Shown here: in pieces, positions 8,319-19,034 of the stretch | Layout of the letters: each line of letters opens with the position of its first letter | Position numbering within the stretch: the stretch's first letter is position 1 | Source: Bacillus rubiinfantis | GTDB lineage: Bacteria > Bacillota > Bacilli > Bacillales > Cytobacillaceae | NCBI GenBank assembly: GCA_000752035.1 | Contig: CCFE01000018.1 | Location: 186,001 to 250,000, forward strand | Length of the DNA: 64,000 nucleotides | Reading direction: 5' to 3' | Position numbers and translations under genes: made by a program | The notes under the pieces: model-generated | Told to the model about the DNA's origin: nothing | The model's database searches: none | The model's input: only the letters and a program-made list of their open reading frames with translations

Positions 8319-10679
8319 ATGCAAGATAGAGTATTACAAATTTTGGAGTTCACCAAAGTACGGGAACAGGTCGCCGAGTTTGCCGCTTCTCCGCTCGGAA
8401 GAGAAAAAATCACAAACTTAGTGCCGTCTACTGAATTTACTGAGGTTGTTAAACTCCAAGCAGAAACAGATGAAGCGGCAGCTGTGCTAAGAATGAAAGG
8501 TCATGTACCGCTGTCTGGAATTTTTGATATTCGCGCTCATATTAAGCGCTCCCGCATCGGCGGTGTGTTAAGTCCCCATGAATTGATGCAAATTGCTAGC
8601 ACCATACATGCGAGCCGGCAGATGAAACGATTCATTGAAGAATTAGATGATGAACGGACAGAGCTACCGCACTTAAAAGCACAAGTAGAACAAATCGTGC
8701 CGTTAACAAACCTTGAACAGGACATTAAACAGGCAATAGACGAGAGCGGTGAGGTGTTGGATAGTGCCAGTGAATTGCTGCGCTCGCTGAGGCATCAGCT
8801 CCGCTCAAATGAAGCGCGCGTACGGGAAAAATTAGAGAGTATGATTCGCTCTTCCAGTGCTCAGAAAATGTTATCGGATGCGATCATTACCATTCGTAAT
8901 GATCGGTTTGTCATTCCTGTTAAACAAGAATATCGAGGTCATTACGGCGGAATCATTCATGACCAAAGTTCTTCAGGACAAACACTGTTTATCGAGCCGC
9001 AGGTGATTGTCCAGTTAAACAATCAGCTCCAAGATATTCGCGTTAAGGAGCAATTGGAAATAGAGCGGATTCTGTCCGAGCTATCAGCAAAAACGGCGGA
9101 ATACGAGCATGAACTTGCCATCATTGTAACGGTAATGGGTAACTTAGATTTTATTTTTGCAAAGGCAAGATACAGTAAAAAAATAAAAGCCACGATGCCG
9201 TTGATGAATAATGAAGGACGAATTACTTTGTATAAAGCAAGGCACCCGTTAATTCCCGTTGATGAGGTCGTCGCCAATGATATCATGCTAGGTGACAGCT
9301 ACACGACCATTGTCATCACGGGTCCAAATACGGGAGGGAAAACAGTCACCTTAAAGACGCTTGGACTATGTTCGTTAATGGCGCAAGCTGGTCTGCAAAT
9401 ACCTGCTCAGGATGGTTCAGAATTGGCTGTGTTTCATGCTATCTATGCAGATATCGGTGATGAACAATCGATTGAACAAAGCTTAAGTACGTTTTCATCG
9501 CATATGGTCAATATCGTTGAGATTTTAAAAAAAGTTGACAGCAACAGTCTGGTTCTATTTGACGAACTCGGTGCTGGTACTGACCCTCAAGAAGGCGCGG
9601 CATTAGCAATTTCAATTTTGGATGAAGTCCACCGCATCGGTGCGAGAGTTGTTGCTACTACACATTATCCGGAATTAAAAGCGTACGGCTATAATCGTGA
9701 AGGGGTCTTAAATGCTAGTGTTGAATTTGACGTAGAGACATTAAGTCCAACCTATAAGCTCTTGCTTGGGGTACCAGGGCGAAGCAATGCTTTTGAAATT
9801 TCCAAACGGTTAGGTCTCCAGGATTGGATCATTCAACAAGCGCGCTCCCATATTCGTGAAGACACAAATCAGATTGATAACATGATTGCGTCATTAGAAG
9901 AAAGTAAACGTCAGGCAGAACGTGCGGAACAGGAAGCTCGAGACTTTTTAAGACAGGCAGAAAAACTGCATAAGGATTTGCAAAAGCAGATGATTGAATT
10001 CTACGATAAAAAAGATACGATGATTGAAAAAGCAGCGCAACAAGCAGAAGAAATAGTTGCAGCGGCGAAAAAAGAGGCGGAAGATGTCATTCGGGATCTG
10101 CGCAAAATGCGAGTCGAAAAGCATGCTGAAGTTAAAGAACATGAATTAATTGAGGCCAAAAAACGGCTGGAACAGGCAGCACCGGAAGTGCAAAAATCGG
10201 CTAAGCTCATTGCAAAGAAAAACCAAAAACACAGGTATATGCCTGGGGATGAGGTAAAGGTAAACACCTTCAACCAAAAAGGAATCTTAGTTGATAAAGT
10301 GTCTGAGGATGAGTGGCAAGTTCAAATCGGAATTTTAAAAATGAAGGTTAAAGAAAAAGATATGGAATATATTGGTGTGCAAACAAAAAAACAGGAAACA
10401 AGACCGCTTGCAATAGTGAAAGGCAGTGACTCTCATGTTAAACTAGAGTTAGACTTACGTGGAGAGAGATATGAAGATGCACTCCTAAAGGTAGAAAAGT
10501 ATATTGATGATGCCCTGCTTGCTAGTTATCCGCGTGTTTCGATTATTCATGGAAAAGGTACGGGTGCATTGAGACAAGGTGTACAGGAATATTTACGTAA
10601 TCATCGTGCGGTAAAGAAGATTCGCTTTGGTGAAGCTGGTGAAGGTGGGACTGGAGTTACTGTTGTTGAATTTAAATAA
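8319..10679 (+). CDS. mutS2: MutS2, Smr-domain ATPase
   Basis: 786 residues (785 in B. subtilis). MutS2 is a MutS-like ATPase lacking the mismatch-recognition domain; in Bacillus it limits or promotes recombination and also rescues collided ribosomes. The MutS core and clamp (1-320) is followed by the ATPase with Walker A GPNTGGKT (335-342), Walker [14 protein letters not shown] and [10 protein letters not shown] long charged coiled coil follows (about 510-630), then the KOW-like region and the C-terminal Smr nuclease domain ([24 protein letters not shown]). AAGGAGG precedes the ATG. Confidence 0.96.
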   Translation: MQDRVLQILEFTKVREQVAEFAASPLGREKITNLVPSTEFTEVVKLQAETDEAAAVLRMKGHVPLSGIFDIRAHIKRSRIGGVLSPHELMQIASTIHASRQMKRFIEELDDERTELPHLKAQVEQIVPLTNLEQDIKQAIDESGEVLDSASELLRSLRHQLRSNEARVREKLESMIRSSSAQKMLSDAIITIRNDRFVIPVKQEYRGHYGGIIHDQSSSGQTLFIEPQVIVQLNNQLQDIRVKEQLEIERILSELSAKTAEYEHELAIIVTVMGNLDFIFAKARYSKKIKATMPLMNNEGRITLYKARHPLIPVDEVVANDIMLGDSYTTIVITGPNTGGKTVTLKTLGLCSLMAQAGLQIPAQDGSELAVFHAIYADIGDEQSIEQSLSTFSSHMVNIVEILKKVDSNSLVLFDELGAGTDPQEGAALAISILDEVHRIGARVVATTHYPELKAYGYNREGVLNASVEFDVETLSPTYKLLLGVPGRSNAFEISKRLGLQDWIIQQARSHIREDTNQIDNMIASLEESKRQAERAEQEARDFLRQAEKLHKDLQKQMIEFYDKKDTMIEKAAQQAEEIVAAAKKEAEDVIRDLRKMRVEKHAEVKEHELIEAKKRLEQAAPEVQKSAKLIAKKNQKHRYMPGDEVKVNTFNQKGILVDKVSEDEWQVQIGILKMKVKEKDMEYIGVQTKKQETRPLAIVKGSDSHVKLELDLRGERYEDALLKVEKYIDDALLASYPRVSIIHGKGTGALRQGVQEYLRNHRAVKKIRFGEAGEGGTGVTVVEFK

Positions 10680-10698
10680 TGTCCGAGGAGACAAGACA

Positions 10699-11106
10699 AT
10701 GGACAAGTTTTGGGATAATGAATATATTCAAATCGCAGCCTATTACAGTGTCGTTATTTTGTGTATGATTGTTTTTTTAGCAGTATTTGAATTGGTCACA
10801 AAATACAAAAATTGGGAGGAAATTAAAAAAGGGAATGTAGCCGTTGCCTTGGCAACGGGTGGGAAGATCTTTGGCGTAGCAAATATTTTTCGCCATACGA
10901 TAGAAGAGCATACCTCTCTATTATCGATGATTGGCTGGGGGATTTATGGTTTTTTTCTCTTACTAGTTGGTTATTTTATTTTCGAATTTTTAACACCAAA
11001 ATTTCGTATAGATGAGGAAATTCAAAATGATAATCGCGCAGTAGGGTTAATTTCGCTAATCATTTCAGTTGGATTATCTTATGTAATTGGCGCTGGGATT
11101 TCATAA
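10699..11106 (+). CDS. DUF350 membrane protein (YshE)
   Basis: 135 residues from ATG 10699, 8 bp after GAGGAG; a GTG reading from 10627 would overlap mutS2 by 50 bp and is rejected. Four membrane segments are visible (about 10-30, 45-62, 70-92, 110-133). The family has no established function. It directly follows mutS2 as in B. subtilis and precedes a 27-codon membrane ORF. Confidence 0.88.
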   Translation: MDKFWDNEYIQIAAYYSVVILCMIVFLAVFELVTKYKNWEEIKKGNVAVALATGGKIFGVANIFRHTIEEHTSLLSMIGWGIYGFFLLLVGYFIFEFLTPKFRIDEEIQNDNRAVGLISLIISVGLSYVIGAGIS

Positions 11107-11119
11107 GGGGAGAGAAATA

Positions 11120-11203
11120 GTGGAGACGTTAGCTAAAGTATTAATTGGCTTGTGCGGCGTGTTTTTGCTTATTGGTATTGTCTATCTTGTATTTTTAACA
11201 TAA
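11120..11203 (+). CDS. 27-residue single-pass membrane peptide
   Basis: A GTG at 11120, about 8 bp after AAGGGGAGAG, opens a frame of 27 codons ending TAA. The product begins METLAKVLIGLCG and is one hydrophobic helix (about 5-26) with a single Lys near the start. It begins 13 bp after the DUF350 gene and is followed by a terminator, so it fits as the last gene of the mutS2-yshE unit. No family is recognised. Small membrane proteins of this shape often modulate a neighbouring membrane protein; here that is inference. Confidence 0.55.
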   Translation: METLAKVLIGLCGVFLLIGIVYLVFLT

Positions 11204-11229
11204 GTTTATAAGCATTATCGTTCATAATG

Positions 11230-11266
11230 AAAATCATCGCAGCCTTTATTAGCGGTGATTTTTATT
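11230..11266 (+). terminator. terminator after yshE unit
   Basis: An 11-bp stem (11230-11240 with 11252-11262, one G-T pair) and a following T-rich stretch close the mutS2-yshE-small ORF unit. Confidence 0.8.
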
Positions 11267-11280
11267 TACAGTAATAATTG

Positions 11281-11313
11281 TGAATTGTTATTCATTGCAT
11301 ACTGTACTATAAT
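11281..11313 (+). promoter_or_regulatory. lcfA promoter with FadR-like operator
   Basis: TTGTTA (11285-11290), 17 bp, TATAAT (11308-11313) forms a sigma-A promoter. A sequence matching 13 of 18 positions of the remembered Bacillus FadR operator (TGAATGAATANTCATTCA) lies at 11281-11298 over the -35 box, which would suit repression by FadR when acyl-CoA is absent. Confidence 0.7.
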
Positions 11314-11363
11314 AGGAGTAGTAGTTGGAATTTTTAGAAATATTTGTATAAGGAGGTTTTTAT

Positions 11364-13070
11364 GTGTCGGGATCAATGCCATGGCTGAAGATGTACCCGA
11401 AAGAAATTCCCCATACAATTGACTATTCTTCAGAGCCTGTACATTCCTATTTAGAGAGGTCTGCCGAGAAGTTTCCAGAAAAAACCGCGATCCACTTTAT
11501 GGGAAAGGAGATGAGCTTTAAGGATCTGTACGAGGATGCTAGTAAACTTGCAGGTTATCTACAAACTAAAATGTCAATCAACAAAGGCGATCGGATTGCG
11601 ATTATGCTTCCCAATAGTCCGCAAGCAGTCATCAGTTACTTTGCTGTTCTGTTCGCTGGAGGGATAGTTGTCCAAACAAACCCATTATATACAGAACGCG
11701 AACTAGAGTATCAAATGAAGGATTCTGGAGCAAAGGCGATAATCACTTTAGATATCCTGTATCCCCGAGTAACGAAAGTAATGCCGCAGACGGAATTAGA
11801 GCATGTTATCGTTTCAACTATTAAAGACTATTTACCTTTCCCGAAAAATCTTCTTTATCCATTTGTTCAAAAGAAACAATATGGGATGATTGTAAAGGTA
11901 AAACACGAGGGGAATTCTCACCTGCTTTCGGAAATAGTAAAAATGAAACCGCTTAAATTAACGAAAATTGCTATCAATCCAGATGAAGACTTAGCATTAC
12001 TTCAATATACGGGCGGCACAACGGGGTCACCAAAAGGTGTCATGTTGACACATAAGAATCTAATGGCTAATACGACAATGATTGAAGCGTGGGTTTATAA
12101 ATGTAAGCCAGGGGAAGAGACTGTCCTAGGAATTGTCCCGTTTTTCCATGTCTATGGGATGACATGCTGTATGCTGCTCTCAGTAAAAATGGCATGTAAA
12201 ATGATATTAATGCCAAAATTTGATGTTTTGGAAACATTAAAGACCATTCATAAGCAAAGACCTACTTTATTTCCTGGTGCCCCAACTATTTATATCGGGT
12301 TACTAAACCATCCGGATATACAAAAATATGATTTATCTTCGATTGAGGCTTGTATTAGTGGCTCAGCGCCACTGCCAGTAGATGTACAACAAAAATTCGA
12401 AAAAATAACAAACGGTAAGCTTGTTGAAGGCTATGGGTTATCGGAAGCTTCACCTGTTACCCACGCCAACTTCTTATGGGATGTCGAAAAGGTGAAAGGC
12501 AGTATTGGGGTACCGTATCCCGATACAGATGCAAAAATTCTTTCGATTGGTCAGGAAGAGCCGCTCCCTCCGGGGGAAATTGGTGAAATTGTCATTAAGG
12601 GTCCGCAAATTATGAAGGGTTATTGGAATCGTCCTGATGAAACGGCGGAAGTGTTAAAGGATGGCTGGCTCTACACAGGAGATCTTGGCTACATGGATGA
12701 GAACGGGTATTTCTATGTTGTTGACCGCAAGAAGGACATGATTATCGCAGGTGGCTATAATATTTATCCGCGAGAAATAGAGGAAATATTATATGAGCAT
12801 CCAGATGTAGTTGAAGCAGTTGTGGCTGGAGTACCTGACCCGTATCGCGGAGAAACGGTAAAGGCCTATGTAGTTTTGAAAAAAGGTTCCCAGACTAACT
12901 CAGAGGAACTCAACAAATTTGCGAGAAAATATCTTGCGGCATATAAAGTACCAAGATTGTATGAATTTAGAGATGAATTGCCTAAAACCGCTGTGGGGAA
13001 AATCTTAAGAAGAACCTTGGTCGAAGAGGAAAAGAGAAAAATCGACGCAGATCATAAAAAGCAAGCTTAA
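11364..13070 (+). CDS. lcfA: long-chain fatty acid-CoA ligase
   Basis: 568 residues (560 in B. subtilis LcfA). Activates long-chain fatty acids to acyl-CoA with ATP and CoA, the entry step of beta-oxidation. The start is GTG 11364, 7 bp after AGGAGG; the ATG two bases earlier is in another frame and stops at once. The AMP-binding signature YTGGTTGSPKG lies at about 214-224, the STGD-like YTGDLGYMDENG at about 438, and the C-terminal Lys in PKTAVGKILRR. FadR operators lie before this gene and before fadR. Confidence 0.95.
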   Translation: MSGSMPWLKMYPKEIPHTIDYSSEPVHSYLERSAEKFPEKTAIHFMGKEMSFKDLYEDASKLAGYLQTKMSINKGDRIAIMLPNSPQAVISYFAVLFAGGIVVQTNPLYTERELEYQMKDSGAKAIITLDILYPRVTKVMPQTELEHVIVSTIKDYLPFPKNLLYPFVQKKQYGMIVKVKHEGNSHLLSEIVKMKPLKLTKIAINPDEDLALLQYTGGTTGSPKGVMLTHKNLMANTTMIEAWVYKCKPGEETVLGIVPFFHVYGMTCCMLLSVKMACKMILMPKFDVLETLKTIHKQRPTLFPGAPTIYIGLLNHPDIQKYDLSSIEACISGSAPLPVDVQQKFEKITNGKLVEGYGLSEASPVTHANFLWDVEKVKGSIGVPYPDTDAKILSIGQEEPLPPGEIGEIVIKGPQIMKGYWNRPDETAEVLKDGWLYTGDLGYMDENGYFYVVDRKKDMIIAGGYNIYPREIEEILYEHPDVVEAVVAGVPDPYRGETVKAYVVLKKGSQTNSEELNKFARKYLAAYKVPRLYEFRDELPKTAVGKILRRTLVEEEKRKIDADHKKQA

Positions 13071-13146
13071 GTCTTTATTTTTTTTTGAAAGCAAGCTTGT
13101 CCATACTACTTGCAAGAAAAAGTAAAGCAAATTTCCGCTTGATTTC

Positions 13147-13200
13147 TTGACAGAAATAAAGATAATAACTATTATAAAAATATGAATGATGATTCATTCA
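13147..13200 (+). promoter_or_regulatory. fadR promoter and FadR operator
   Basis: TTGACA (13147-13152), 17 bp, TATTAT (13170-13175). Directly downstream, over the expected start of transcription, is TGAATGATGATTCATTCA (13183-13200), which matches 16 of 18 positions of the Bacillus FadR operator as I remember it. This predicts autoregulation of the fadR-fadB-etfBA unit. Confidence 0.85.
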
Positions 13201-13281
13201 TATTTTTTGTGAGTAATATAGTTGTTGATTTTAGCTTCAACAGAAGGCCTTCTCATTTCCTAATTTCAAAGGGGGGAAACC

Positions 13282-13866
13282 ATGAAAAAAACAAAACCAA
13301 AGTATATGCAAATTATTGATGCAGCAGTGATTGCTATCGCCGAAAATGGTTATCACCAGGCTCAAGTTTCCAAGATTGCTAAACAAGCCGGTGTAGCTGA
13401 CGGTACGATTTATCTCTATTTTAAGAATAAGGAAGATATACTTATTTCCCTCTTTGAAGAAAAAATGGGAAGCTTTATTGAAGAAATAGACCAAATGATA
13501 GCAGGAAAAGCGACGGCAATGGAGAAGTTATTAATGATGATTGAAGCTCATTTTCAATTGCTTTCGGAAGATCATCATCTAGCCATTGTTACACAGTTGG
13601 AGTTACGTCAGTCAAACAAGGATTTACGCTTGAAAATTAATGATATTTTAAAAGGCTACTTAATGGTGATTGATAAAATCTTAATAGAAGGCAAAGAAAA
13701 TGGAGAATTTTCAAGCAATCTCGATGTCCGGCTTGCACGGCAAATGGTTTTCGGGACAATTGATGAAACGGTGACTTCATGGGTGATGAATGAAGAAAAA
13801 TATGATTTGAATGCGTTGGCTGGCCCTGTTCATCAGCTTTTAATCAATGGGTTTGGAAATCGCTAG
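13282..13866 (+). CDS. fadR: TetR-family fatty acid degradation regulator FadR
   Basis: 194 residues, the same length as B. subtilis FadR. A repressor of beta-oxidation genes released by long-chain acyl-CoA. The N-terminal TetR helix-turn-helix (residues about 8-55, AVIAIAENGYHQAQVSKIAKQ then GVADGTIYLYFKNKEDIL) is complete; the rest is the helical ligand-binding and dimer domain. GGGGGG precedes the ATG. It leads the operon fadR-fadB-etfB-etfA. Confidence 0.94.
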   Translation: MKKTKPKYMQIIDAAVIAIAENGYHQAQVSKIAKQAGVADGTIYLYFKNKEDILISLFEEKMGSFIEEIDQMIAGKATAMEKLLMMIEAHFQLLSEDHHLAIVTQLELRQSNKDLRLKINDILKGYLMVIDKILIEGKENGEFSSNLDVRLARQMVFGTIDETVTSWVMNEEKYDLNALAGPVHQLLINGFGNR

Positions 13867-13899
13867 TGTACGGATGAATGGAAGGAGGAGAACTAAAAA

Positions 13900-14673
13900 A
13901 TGAAATGTTTGAAATGGGGCAGCAAAGACCAAATTGCCACCATTACAATTCAGCGTCCGCCCGCAAACGCCCTCTCATCACAATTATTAAGAGAACTTTC
14001 AACTGTATTGGATGAAATTGAGGCTGAACCGGAGATTCGGGTGCTAATTATTCATGGGGAAGGACGATTTTTCTCAGCGGGAGCAGATATTAAAGAATTT
14101 ACAACTGTGGACTCTTCACAAGCCTTTGAAAAACTAGGAAGGTTTGGACAAGATTTATTTGACCGAATCGAGAAGTTCCCCAAGCCAATCATTGCGGCCA
14201 TTCACGGTGCTGCTTTAGGTGGTGGGTTAGAATTGGCTATGGCCTGTCATATCCGTTTGGTTAGTGAGACTGCTAAATTGGGACTTCCAGAGTTGCAGTT
14301 AGGCATCATCCCCGGTTTTGCCGGTACACAGCGTCTGCCTAGGTATGTAGGTGTGTCGCGGGCAGCGGAAATGATGTTTACTTCTGAACCAATTACCGGT
14401 GTGGAAGCAGTGCAATATGGGTTAGCGAACCACGCCTACCCAGAAGAGGAAGTCTTTGATCAAGCCCATAAGCTGGCGCAAACGATTGCTAAGAAAAGTC
14501 CTGTATCTATCAATGCTGTAATTCAGCTGTTAAACTGTGCAAAAACAGAAAATTTCTATGAAGGAATGAAAAAAGAGGCTGAGTTATTTGGCGAGGTCTT
14601 TATCTCTCACGATGCTAAAGAGGGAATCCAAGCATTTATTGAAAAAAGACCACCGCATTTTATCGGTGAATAG
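13900..14673 (+). CDS. fadB: enoyl-CoA hydratase FadB
   Basis: 257 residues of the crotonase family. Hydrates trans-2-enoyl-CoA in beta-oxidation. The oxyanion-hole segments FSAGADIKEF (about 62-71) and HGAALGGGLELAMACHIRL (about 100-118) and the catalytic Glu region PELQLGIIPGFAGTQRL (about 130-146) are present. AAGGAGGAG precedes the ATG. It lies between fadR and etfB in the conserved order. Confidence 0.94.
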   Translation: MKCLKWGSKDQIATITIQRPPANALSSQLLRELSTVLDEIEAEPEIRVLIIHGEGRFFSAGADIKEFTTVDSSQAFEKLGRFGQDLFDRIEKFPKPIIAAIHGAALGGGLELAMACHIRLVSETAKLGLPELQLGIIPGFAGTQRLPRYVGVSRAAEMMFTSEPITGVEAVQYGLANHAYPEEEVFDQAHKLAQTIAKKSPVSINAVIQLLNCAKTENFYEGMKKEAELFGEVFISHDAKEGIQAFIEKRPPHFIGE

Positions 14674-14775
14674 TCACTCTTTTTTTTAAAATGCTTCAAA
14701 AATTTTTACCAATAATTTTCATAATCTTTCAAACTAAAATAAATGTTTGAATTTTTTTAGGAGGGAACCAAGACG

Positions 14776-15549
14776 ATGAACATTTATGTATTGATGAAAA
14801 GAACCTTTGACACTGAAGAGAAAATTTCAATCTCTGCTGGAAAAATTAATGAAGATGGCGCTGAATTTATTATAAATCCATATGATGAATATGCGATTGA
14901 AGAAGCAATTCAAGTCCGTGACGCTAATGGCGGTGAAGTAACGGTTATCTCAGTAGGAAATGAGGAGGCTGAGAAACAATTACGAACAGCGCTTGCCATG
15001 GGAGCTGATAAGGCTGTTTTGATTAATACAGAAGATGATGTTGAGGATGGCGACCAATTTACCACGGCGAAAATTCTTGCTCAATATCTTTCAGATCAAG
15101 AAGTTGACTTAATCTTGGGTGGTAACGTGGCAATTGATGGCGGTTCAGGTCAAGTCGGTCCGCGTGTTGCTGAATTATTGGGTATCCCATATATAACAAC
15201 GATTACGAAACTTGAAATTGACGGAAGCACTGTAACGGTAACTCGTGACGTCGAAGGAGATTCGGAAGTGATCGAGACAAGCCTGCCGTTATTAGTCACT
15301 GCACAACAAGGTCTAAATGAGCCGCGTTACCCATCTCTTCCGGGAATTATGAAAGCGAAGAAGAAGCCGTTAGAAGAGTTGGAATTAGATGATTTAGATC
15401 TCGAAGAAGACGATGTTGAAGCAAAAACAAAAACAATTGAAATTTATTTGCCGCCGAAAAAGGAAGCAGGCAGAGTTTTATCAGGGGAATTAGGTGATCA
15501 AGTGAAAGAACTTGTCCAACTGCTTCATACGGAAGCTAAAGTCGTATAA
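14776..15549 (+). CDS. etfB: electron transfer flavoprotein beta subunit
   Basis: 257 residues. With EtfA it forms the FAD/AMP heterodimer that accepts electrons from acyl-CoA dehydrogenases and passes them to the quinone pool. The AMP-binding region ILGGNVAIDGGSGQVGPRVA (about 115-134) and the ETF-beta signature after VTRDVEGDSEVIE are present. AGGAGGG precedes the ATG. The 100-bp gap from fadB is A+T-rich and holds no clear terminator. Confidence 0.95.
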   Translation: MNIYVLMKRTFDTEEKISISAGKINEDGAEFIINPYDEYAIEEAIQVRDANGGEVTVISVGNEEAEKQLRTALAMGADKAVLINTEDDVEDGDQFTTAKILAQYLSDQEVDLILGGNVAIDGGSGQVGPRVAELLGIPYITTITKLEIDGSTVTVTRDVEGDSEVIETSLPLLVTAQQGLNEPRYPSLPGIMKAKKKPLEELELDDLDLEEDDVEAKTKTIEIYLPPKKEAGRVLSGELGDQVKELVQLLHTEAKVV

Positions 15550-15590
15550 TTATTCTTTTATAAAAATTCGTTTGCAGGGGGTAAACTACT

Positions 15591-16571
15591 ATGTCTAGAA
15601 AAGTTTTAGTATTAGGAGAAACTCGTGACGGTTCATTGCGCAATGTAACATTTGAAGCGGTTGCTGCGGCTAAAACAGTAGCAGAAGGTGGAGAAGTTGT
15701 AGGGGTTTTAATCGGTGATGTTGTAAACGCTTTAGGTGAAGAGTTAATAAAATATGGTGCAGACCGTGTCGTAGTGGTGGAAGATGCAAAATTAGCTCAA
15801 TATACTTCCGACGGCTATGCCCAAGCACTATTAGCAGTCATTGACCAAGAACAACCGGAAGGTCTCATTTTTGGACATACTGCACTTGGAAAAGATCTTT
15901 CACCGAGAATTGCTGCAAAACTTTCTTCTGGTCTGATTTCAGACGCAACAGCTGTAGAAGCAACAGGCGGAAATATTGTATTCACTCGACCTATTTATTC
16001 CGGTAAGGCATTTGAAAGGAAAATTGTGACAGACGGCTTGATTTTTGCAACAGTTCGTCCGAATAATATCGCACCGCTTGAGAAAGACGAATCACGCAGC
16101 GGTGAAGTGTCTGCTGTTTCTGTGGAAATTAAAGACCTTCGTACCATTATTAAAGAGGTAGTTAGAAAAGCTACAGAAGGTGTTGACTTAAGTGAAGCAA
16201 AAGTAGTTGTTTCCGGCGGCCGTGGTGTGAAGAGTGCAGAGGGATTTGCGCCGCTAAAGGAATTAGCAGATGTACTTGGCGGAGCAGTTGGTGCTTCACG
16301 TGGTGCCTGTGATGCAGAATATTGCGATTACTCTCTCCAAATCGGTCAAACAGGTAAAGTCGTTACACCTGATCTGTATATAGCTTGTGGTATCTCCGGT
16401 GCCATTCAGCATCTTGCCGGAATGTCCAATTCTAAAGTAATCGTGGCAATCAACAAAGATCCAGAAGCAAATATCTTCAAGGTAGCAGACTATGGGATTG
16501 TCGGTGACCTGTTTGAAGTTGTTCCAATGTTATCGGAGGAGTTCAAAAAATTAAAGGTACTGCAATCATAA
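15591..16571 (+). CDS. etfA: electron transfer flavoprotein alpha subunit
   Basis: 326 residues (325 in B. subtilis). Carries most of the FAD site: VVSGGRGVKSAEGFAPLKEL (about 203-222), GASRGACDAEY, QIGQTGKVVTPDLYIACGISGAIQH and the C-terminal NKDPEANIFKVADYGIVGD. GGGGGT precedes the ATG 42 bp after etfB. It ends the fad-etf operon at a terminator. Confidence 0.96.
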   Translation: MSRKVLVLGETRDGSLRNVTFEAVAAAKTVAEGGEVVGVLIGDVVNALGEELIKYGADRVVVVEDAKLAQYTSDGYAQALLAVIDQEQPEGLIFGHTALGKDLSPRIAAKLSSGLISDATAVEATGGNIVFTRPIYSGKAFERKIVTDGLIFATVRPNNIAPLEKDESRSGEVSAVSVEIKDLRTIIKEVVRKATEGVDLSEAKVVVSGGRGVKSAEGFAPLKELADVLGGAVGASRGACDAEYCDYSLQIGQTGKVVTPDLYIACGISGAIQHLAGMSNSKVIVAINKDPEANIFKVADYGIVGDLFEVVPMLSEEFKKLKVLQS

Positions 16572-16596
16572 AATAATAATGTGTTTTGTTTTTTTT

Positions 16597-16625
16597 GCGA
16601 GCGGCTCATCTGCAGCTCGCTTTTT
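16597..16625 (+). terminator. terminator after etfA
   Basis: GCGAGC (16597-16602) pairs with GCTCGC (16615-16620) and is followed by TTTTT. Confidence 0.8.
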
Positions 16626-16740
16626 GCATATCAGTTGAAAAATAGGGAAAATTAGTTTCGAAACATATTAATAGCGATAAATAGTAATCGATGGTATACT
16701 TTCGTTAGGTTTTGAAGAAATATTTAGGAGGTCCAATTAG

Positions 16741-17055
16741 ATGGCTATTTCACACGTAACAGATCAAAACTTTGCTGCTGAAACAGGCTCAGGCCTTGTT
16801 CTTGTTGATTTTTGGGCACCATGGTGCGGCCCATGTAAAATGATTGCTCCTGTTCTCGAAGAACTTGATGCTGAATTAGGTGATAAAGTCAAAATTACTA
16901 AGCTTGACGTAGATGAAAATCCACAAACAGCCGCTAATTTTGGTGTTATGAGTATCCCTACATTACTGGTTTTCAAAAATGGGGAAGTGGTTGACAAAGT
17001 TGTCGGCTTCCAGCCAAAAGAAGCGTTAGCAGGAGTACTGCAAAAGCATATTTAG
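16741..17055 (+). CDS. trxA: thioredoxin
   Basis: 104 residues, full length. Cytoplasmic disulfide reductase, with the active site [11 protein letters not shown] (Cys near residues 29 and 32) and the cis-Pro in [14 protein letters not shown] lies 9 bp before the ATG. A possible -10 TATACT is at 16695-16700, with no good sigma-A -35. The gene has its own terminator. Confidence 0.97.
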   Translation: MAISHVTDQNFAAETGSGLVLVDFWAPWCGPCKMIAPVLEELDAELGDKVKITKLDVDENPQTAANFGVMSIPTLLVFKNGEVVDKVVGFQPKEALAGVLQKHI

Positions 17056-17068
17056 ATCCAGATCAGGA

Positions 17069-17107
17069 TAAAGCCTTTGCCAGGGAAATCTGGTAAAGGT
17101 TTTTTAT
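17069..17107 (+). terminator. terminator after trxA
   Basis: A 13-bp stem with two G-T pairs (17071-17083 with 17090-17102) is followed by TTTTTATTT. Confidence 0.82.
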
Positions 17108-17191
17108 TTCCCAAAAGATACCCCCTTTCCTTTACAGGAGCTTTCATTTACTATTTTAGAGAGTAATATATTGGCGGAAGGAGTAGCCGGA

Positions 17192-18964
17192 ATGAATGAA
17201 ACGATAAAACAAAAATTAACTCTTTTGCCAGATCAGCCTGGCTGCTACTTAATGAAAGACCGTCAGGGTACGATCATCTATGTTGGTAAAGCAAAAGTAT
17301 TAAAGAATCGTGTCCGCTCTTATTTTACCGGCTCACATGACGGAAAAACATTGCGGCTTGTTAATGAAATCGAAGACTTTGAGTATATTGTGACCTCCTC
17401 TAATATCGAAGCACTGTTGCTGGAACTAAATCTCATTAAAAAATTCGATCCAAAATATAATGTCATGCTGAAGGATGACAAAACGTATCCATTCATAAAG
17501 CTCACTGCGGAAAGACATCCCAAACTTATCATCACGAGAAAGGTCAAAAAAGATAAGGGAAAATACTTTGGACCATACCCAAATGTCGGTGCAGCTAATG
17601 AAACAAAAAAACTATTAGATAGAATCTATCCGCTCCGTAAATGTGCGACACTGCCTGATCGTGTCTGTTTGTATTATCATTTAGGACAGTGCCTGGCACC
17701 ATGTGTCAATGAGGTAAGCGAGGAACAATATAAACAAATAACCGATGAAATTACTCGGTTTCTAAATGGTGGCTACAAAGAGATAAAGAAAGAATTGACA
17801 GAGAAAATGACTGCAGCCGCTGAGGAACTGGATTTTGAACGAGCCAAGGAGTTTCGCGACAAAATTCACCATATTGAAACGATTATGGAAAAGCAGAAGA
17901 TTACCATGACAGACTTCACCGATCGTGATGTATTTGGTTATGCAGTTGATAAAGGCTGGATGTGTGTCCAAGTTTTTTTTATCCGCCAGGGAAAAATGAT
18001 TGAACGGGATGTTTCGATGTTTCCTATCTATAACGAGCCAGAAGAAGAAATTTTAACCTTTCTCGGACGATTTTATCAGCAGCCAAATCATTTTAAACCA
18101 AAGGAAATTCTTGTACAGAATGATGTCGATGTCACAATGGTAGAAGAACTGCTTGCAGTGAGGGTATTACAGCCGCAGCGCGGTCAAAAAAAGGACCTTG
18201 TCAAAATGGCAATCAAAAATGCCAAAATTGCCTTAAATGAGAAGTTTTCACTAATTGAAAAAGATGAGGAACGTACCATTAAGGCAGTTGAAACTCTAGG
18301 TAATCTACTCGGCATTTATACGCCGCATCGGATTGAAACCTTCGATAATTCCAACATTCAAGGAACGAATCCGGTATCAGCAATGGTTGTGTTTAGTGAT
18401 GGGAAAGCGAATAAACGTGAATATCGGAAGTATAAGATTAAATCAGTTCAAGGACCAGATGATTATGAATCAATGAGGGAAGTTACAAGAAGAAGATATT
18501 CTCGAGCATTAAAAGACAATCTGCCCCTGCCTGATTTAATTATCATTGATGGTGGTAAAGGTCATGTTGAAGCAGTCAGGGATGTATTGGAGAATGAATT
18601 AGGCCTTGATATTCCGTTGGCAGGATTGGTGAAGGATGAAAAGCATAGGACATCGCAACTCTTGTTTGGAAATCCGCTTGAAATAGTGCCCCTAGCAAGA
18701 AACAGTCAGGAATTTTATTTGCTGCAAAGAATCCAAGATGAAGTCCATCGGTTTGCGATCACATTTCATCGGCAAATTCGCAGTAAAAGTGCCTTTCATT
18801 CTTTATTAGATGATATTCCTGGTATTGGTGAAAAACGAAAAAAACAATTGCTTAAACATTTTGGATCAGTGAAAAAGATGAAGGAAGCAGGTCTAGAGGA
18901 ATTTAGGGCCATTGGCTTGCCGCAAAAAGTTGCGGAAGAATTAATGCAAAAATTACAGAATTAG
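17192..18964 (+). CDS. uvrC: excinuclease ABC subunit C
   Basis: 590 residues from ATG 17192, 9 bp after AAGGAG; the TTG at 17171 would add seven residues not seen in relatives. UvrC makes the two incisions beside a UvrAB-marked lesion. An N-terminal GIY-YIG nuclease ([20 protein letters not shown], about 15-34), a UVR motif (about 203-238, [20 protein letters not shown]), the RNase H-like 5' nuclease ([21 protein letters not shown]) and C-terminal helix-hairpin-helix ([19 protein letters not shown]) are all present. Confidence 0.96.
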   Translation: MNETIKQKLTLLPDQPGCYLMKDRQGTIIYVGKAKVLKNRVRSYFTGSHDGKTLRLVNEIEDFEYIVTSSNIEALLLELNLIKKFDPKYNVMLKDDKTYPFIKLTAERHPKLIITRKVKKDKGKYFGPYPNVGAANETKKLLDRIYPLRKCATLPDRVCLYYHLGQCLAPCVNEVSEEQYKQITDEITRFLNGGYKEIKKELTEKMTAAAEELDFERAKEFRDKIHHIETIMEKQKITMTDFTDRDVFGYAVDKGWMCVQVFFIRQGKMIERDVSMFPIYNEPEEEILTFLGRFYQQPNHFKPKEILVQNDVDVTMVEELLAVRVLQPQRGQKKDLVKMAIKNAKIALNEKFSLIEKDEERTIKAVETLGNLLGIYTPHRIETFDNSNIQGTNPVSAMVVFSDGKANKREYRKYKIKSVQGPDDYESMREVTRRRYSRALKDNLPLPDLIIIDGGKGHVEAVRDVLENELGLDIPLAGLVKDEKHRTSQLLFGNPLEIVPLARNSQEFYLLQRIQDEVHRFAITFHRQIRSKSAFHSLLDDIPGIGEKRKKQLLKHFGSVKKMKEAGLEEFRAIGLPQKVAEELMQKLQN

Positions 18965-19034
18965 TGATTGTCAGAAAAATATGGCTATGCTATAATGAGT
19001 GAAAATTTAATTTACTATCACTTTAATGCGTTAA

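Noticed and set aside
16672..16700. A full sigma-A promoter for trxA
   Set aside because: TATACT is a fair -10, but the region 17 bp upstream (TAGCGA) is a poor -35.
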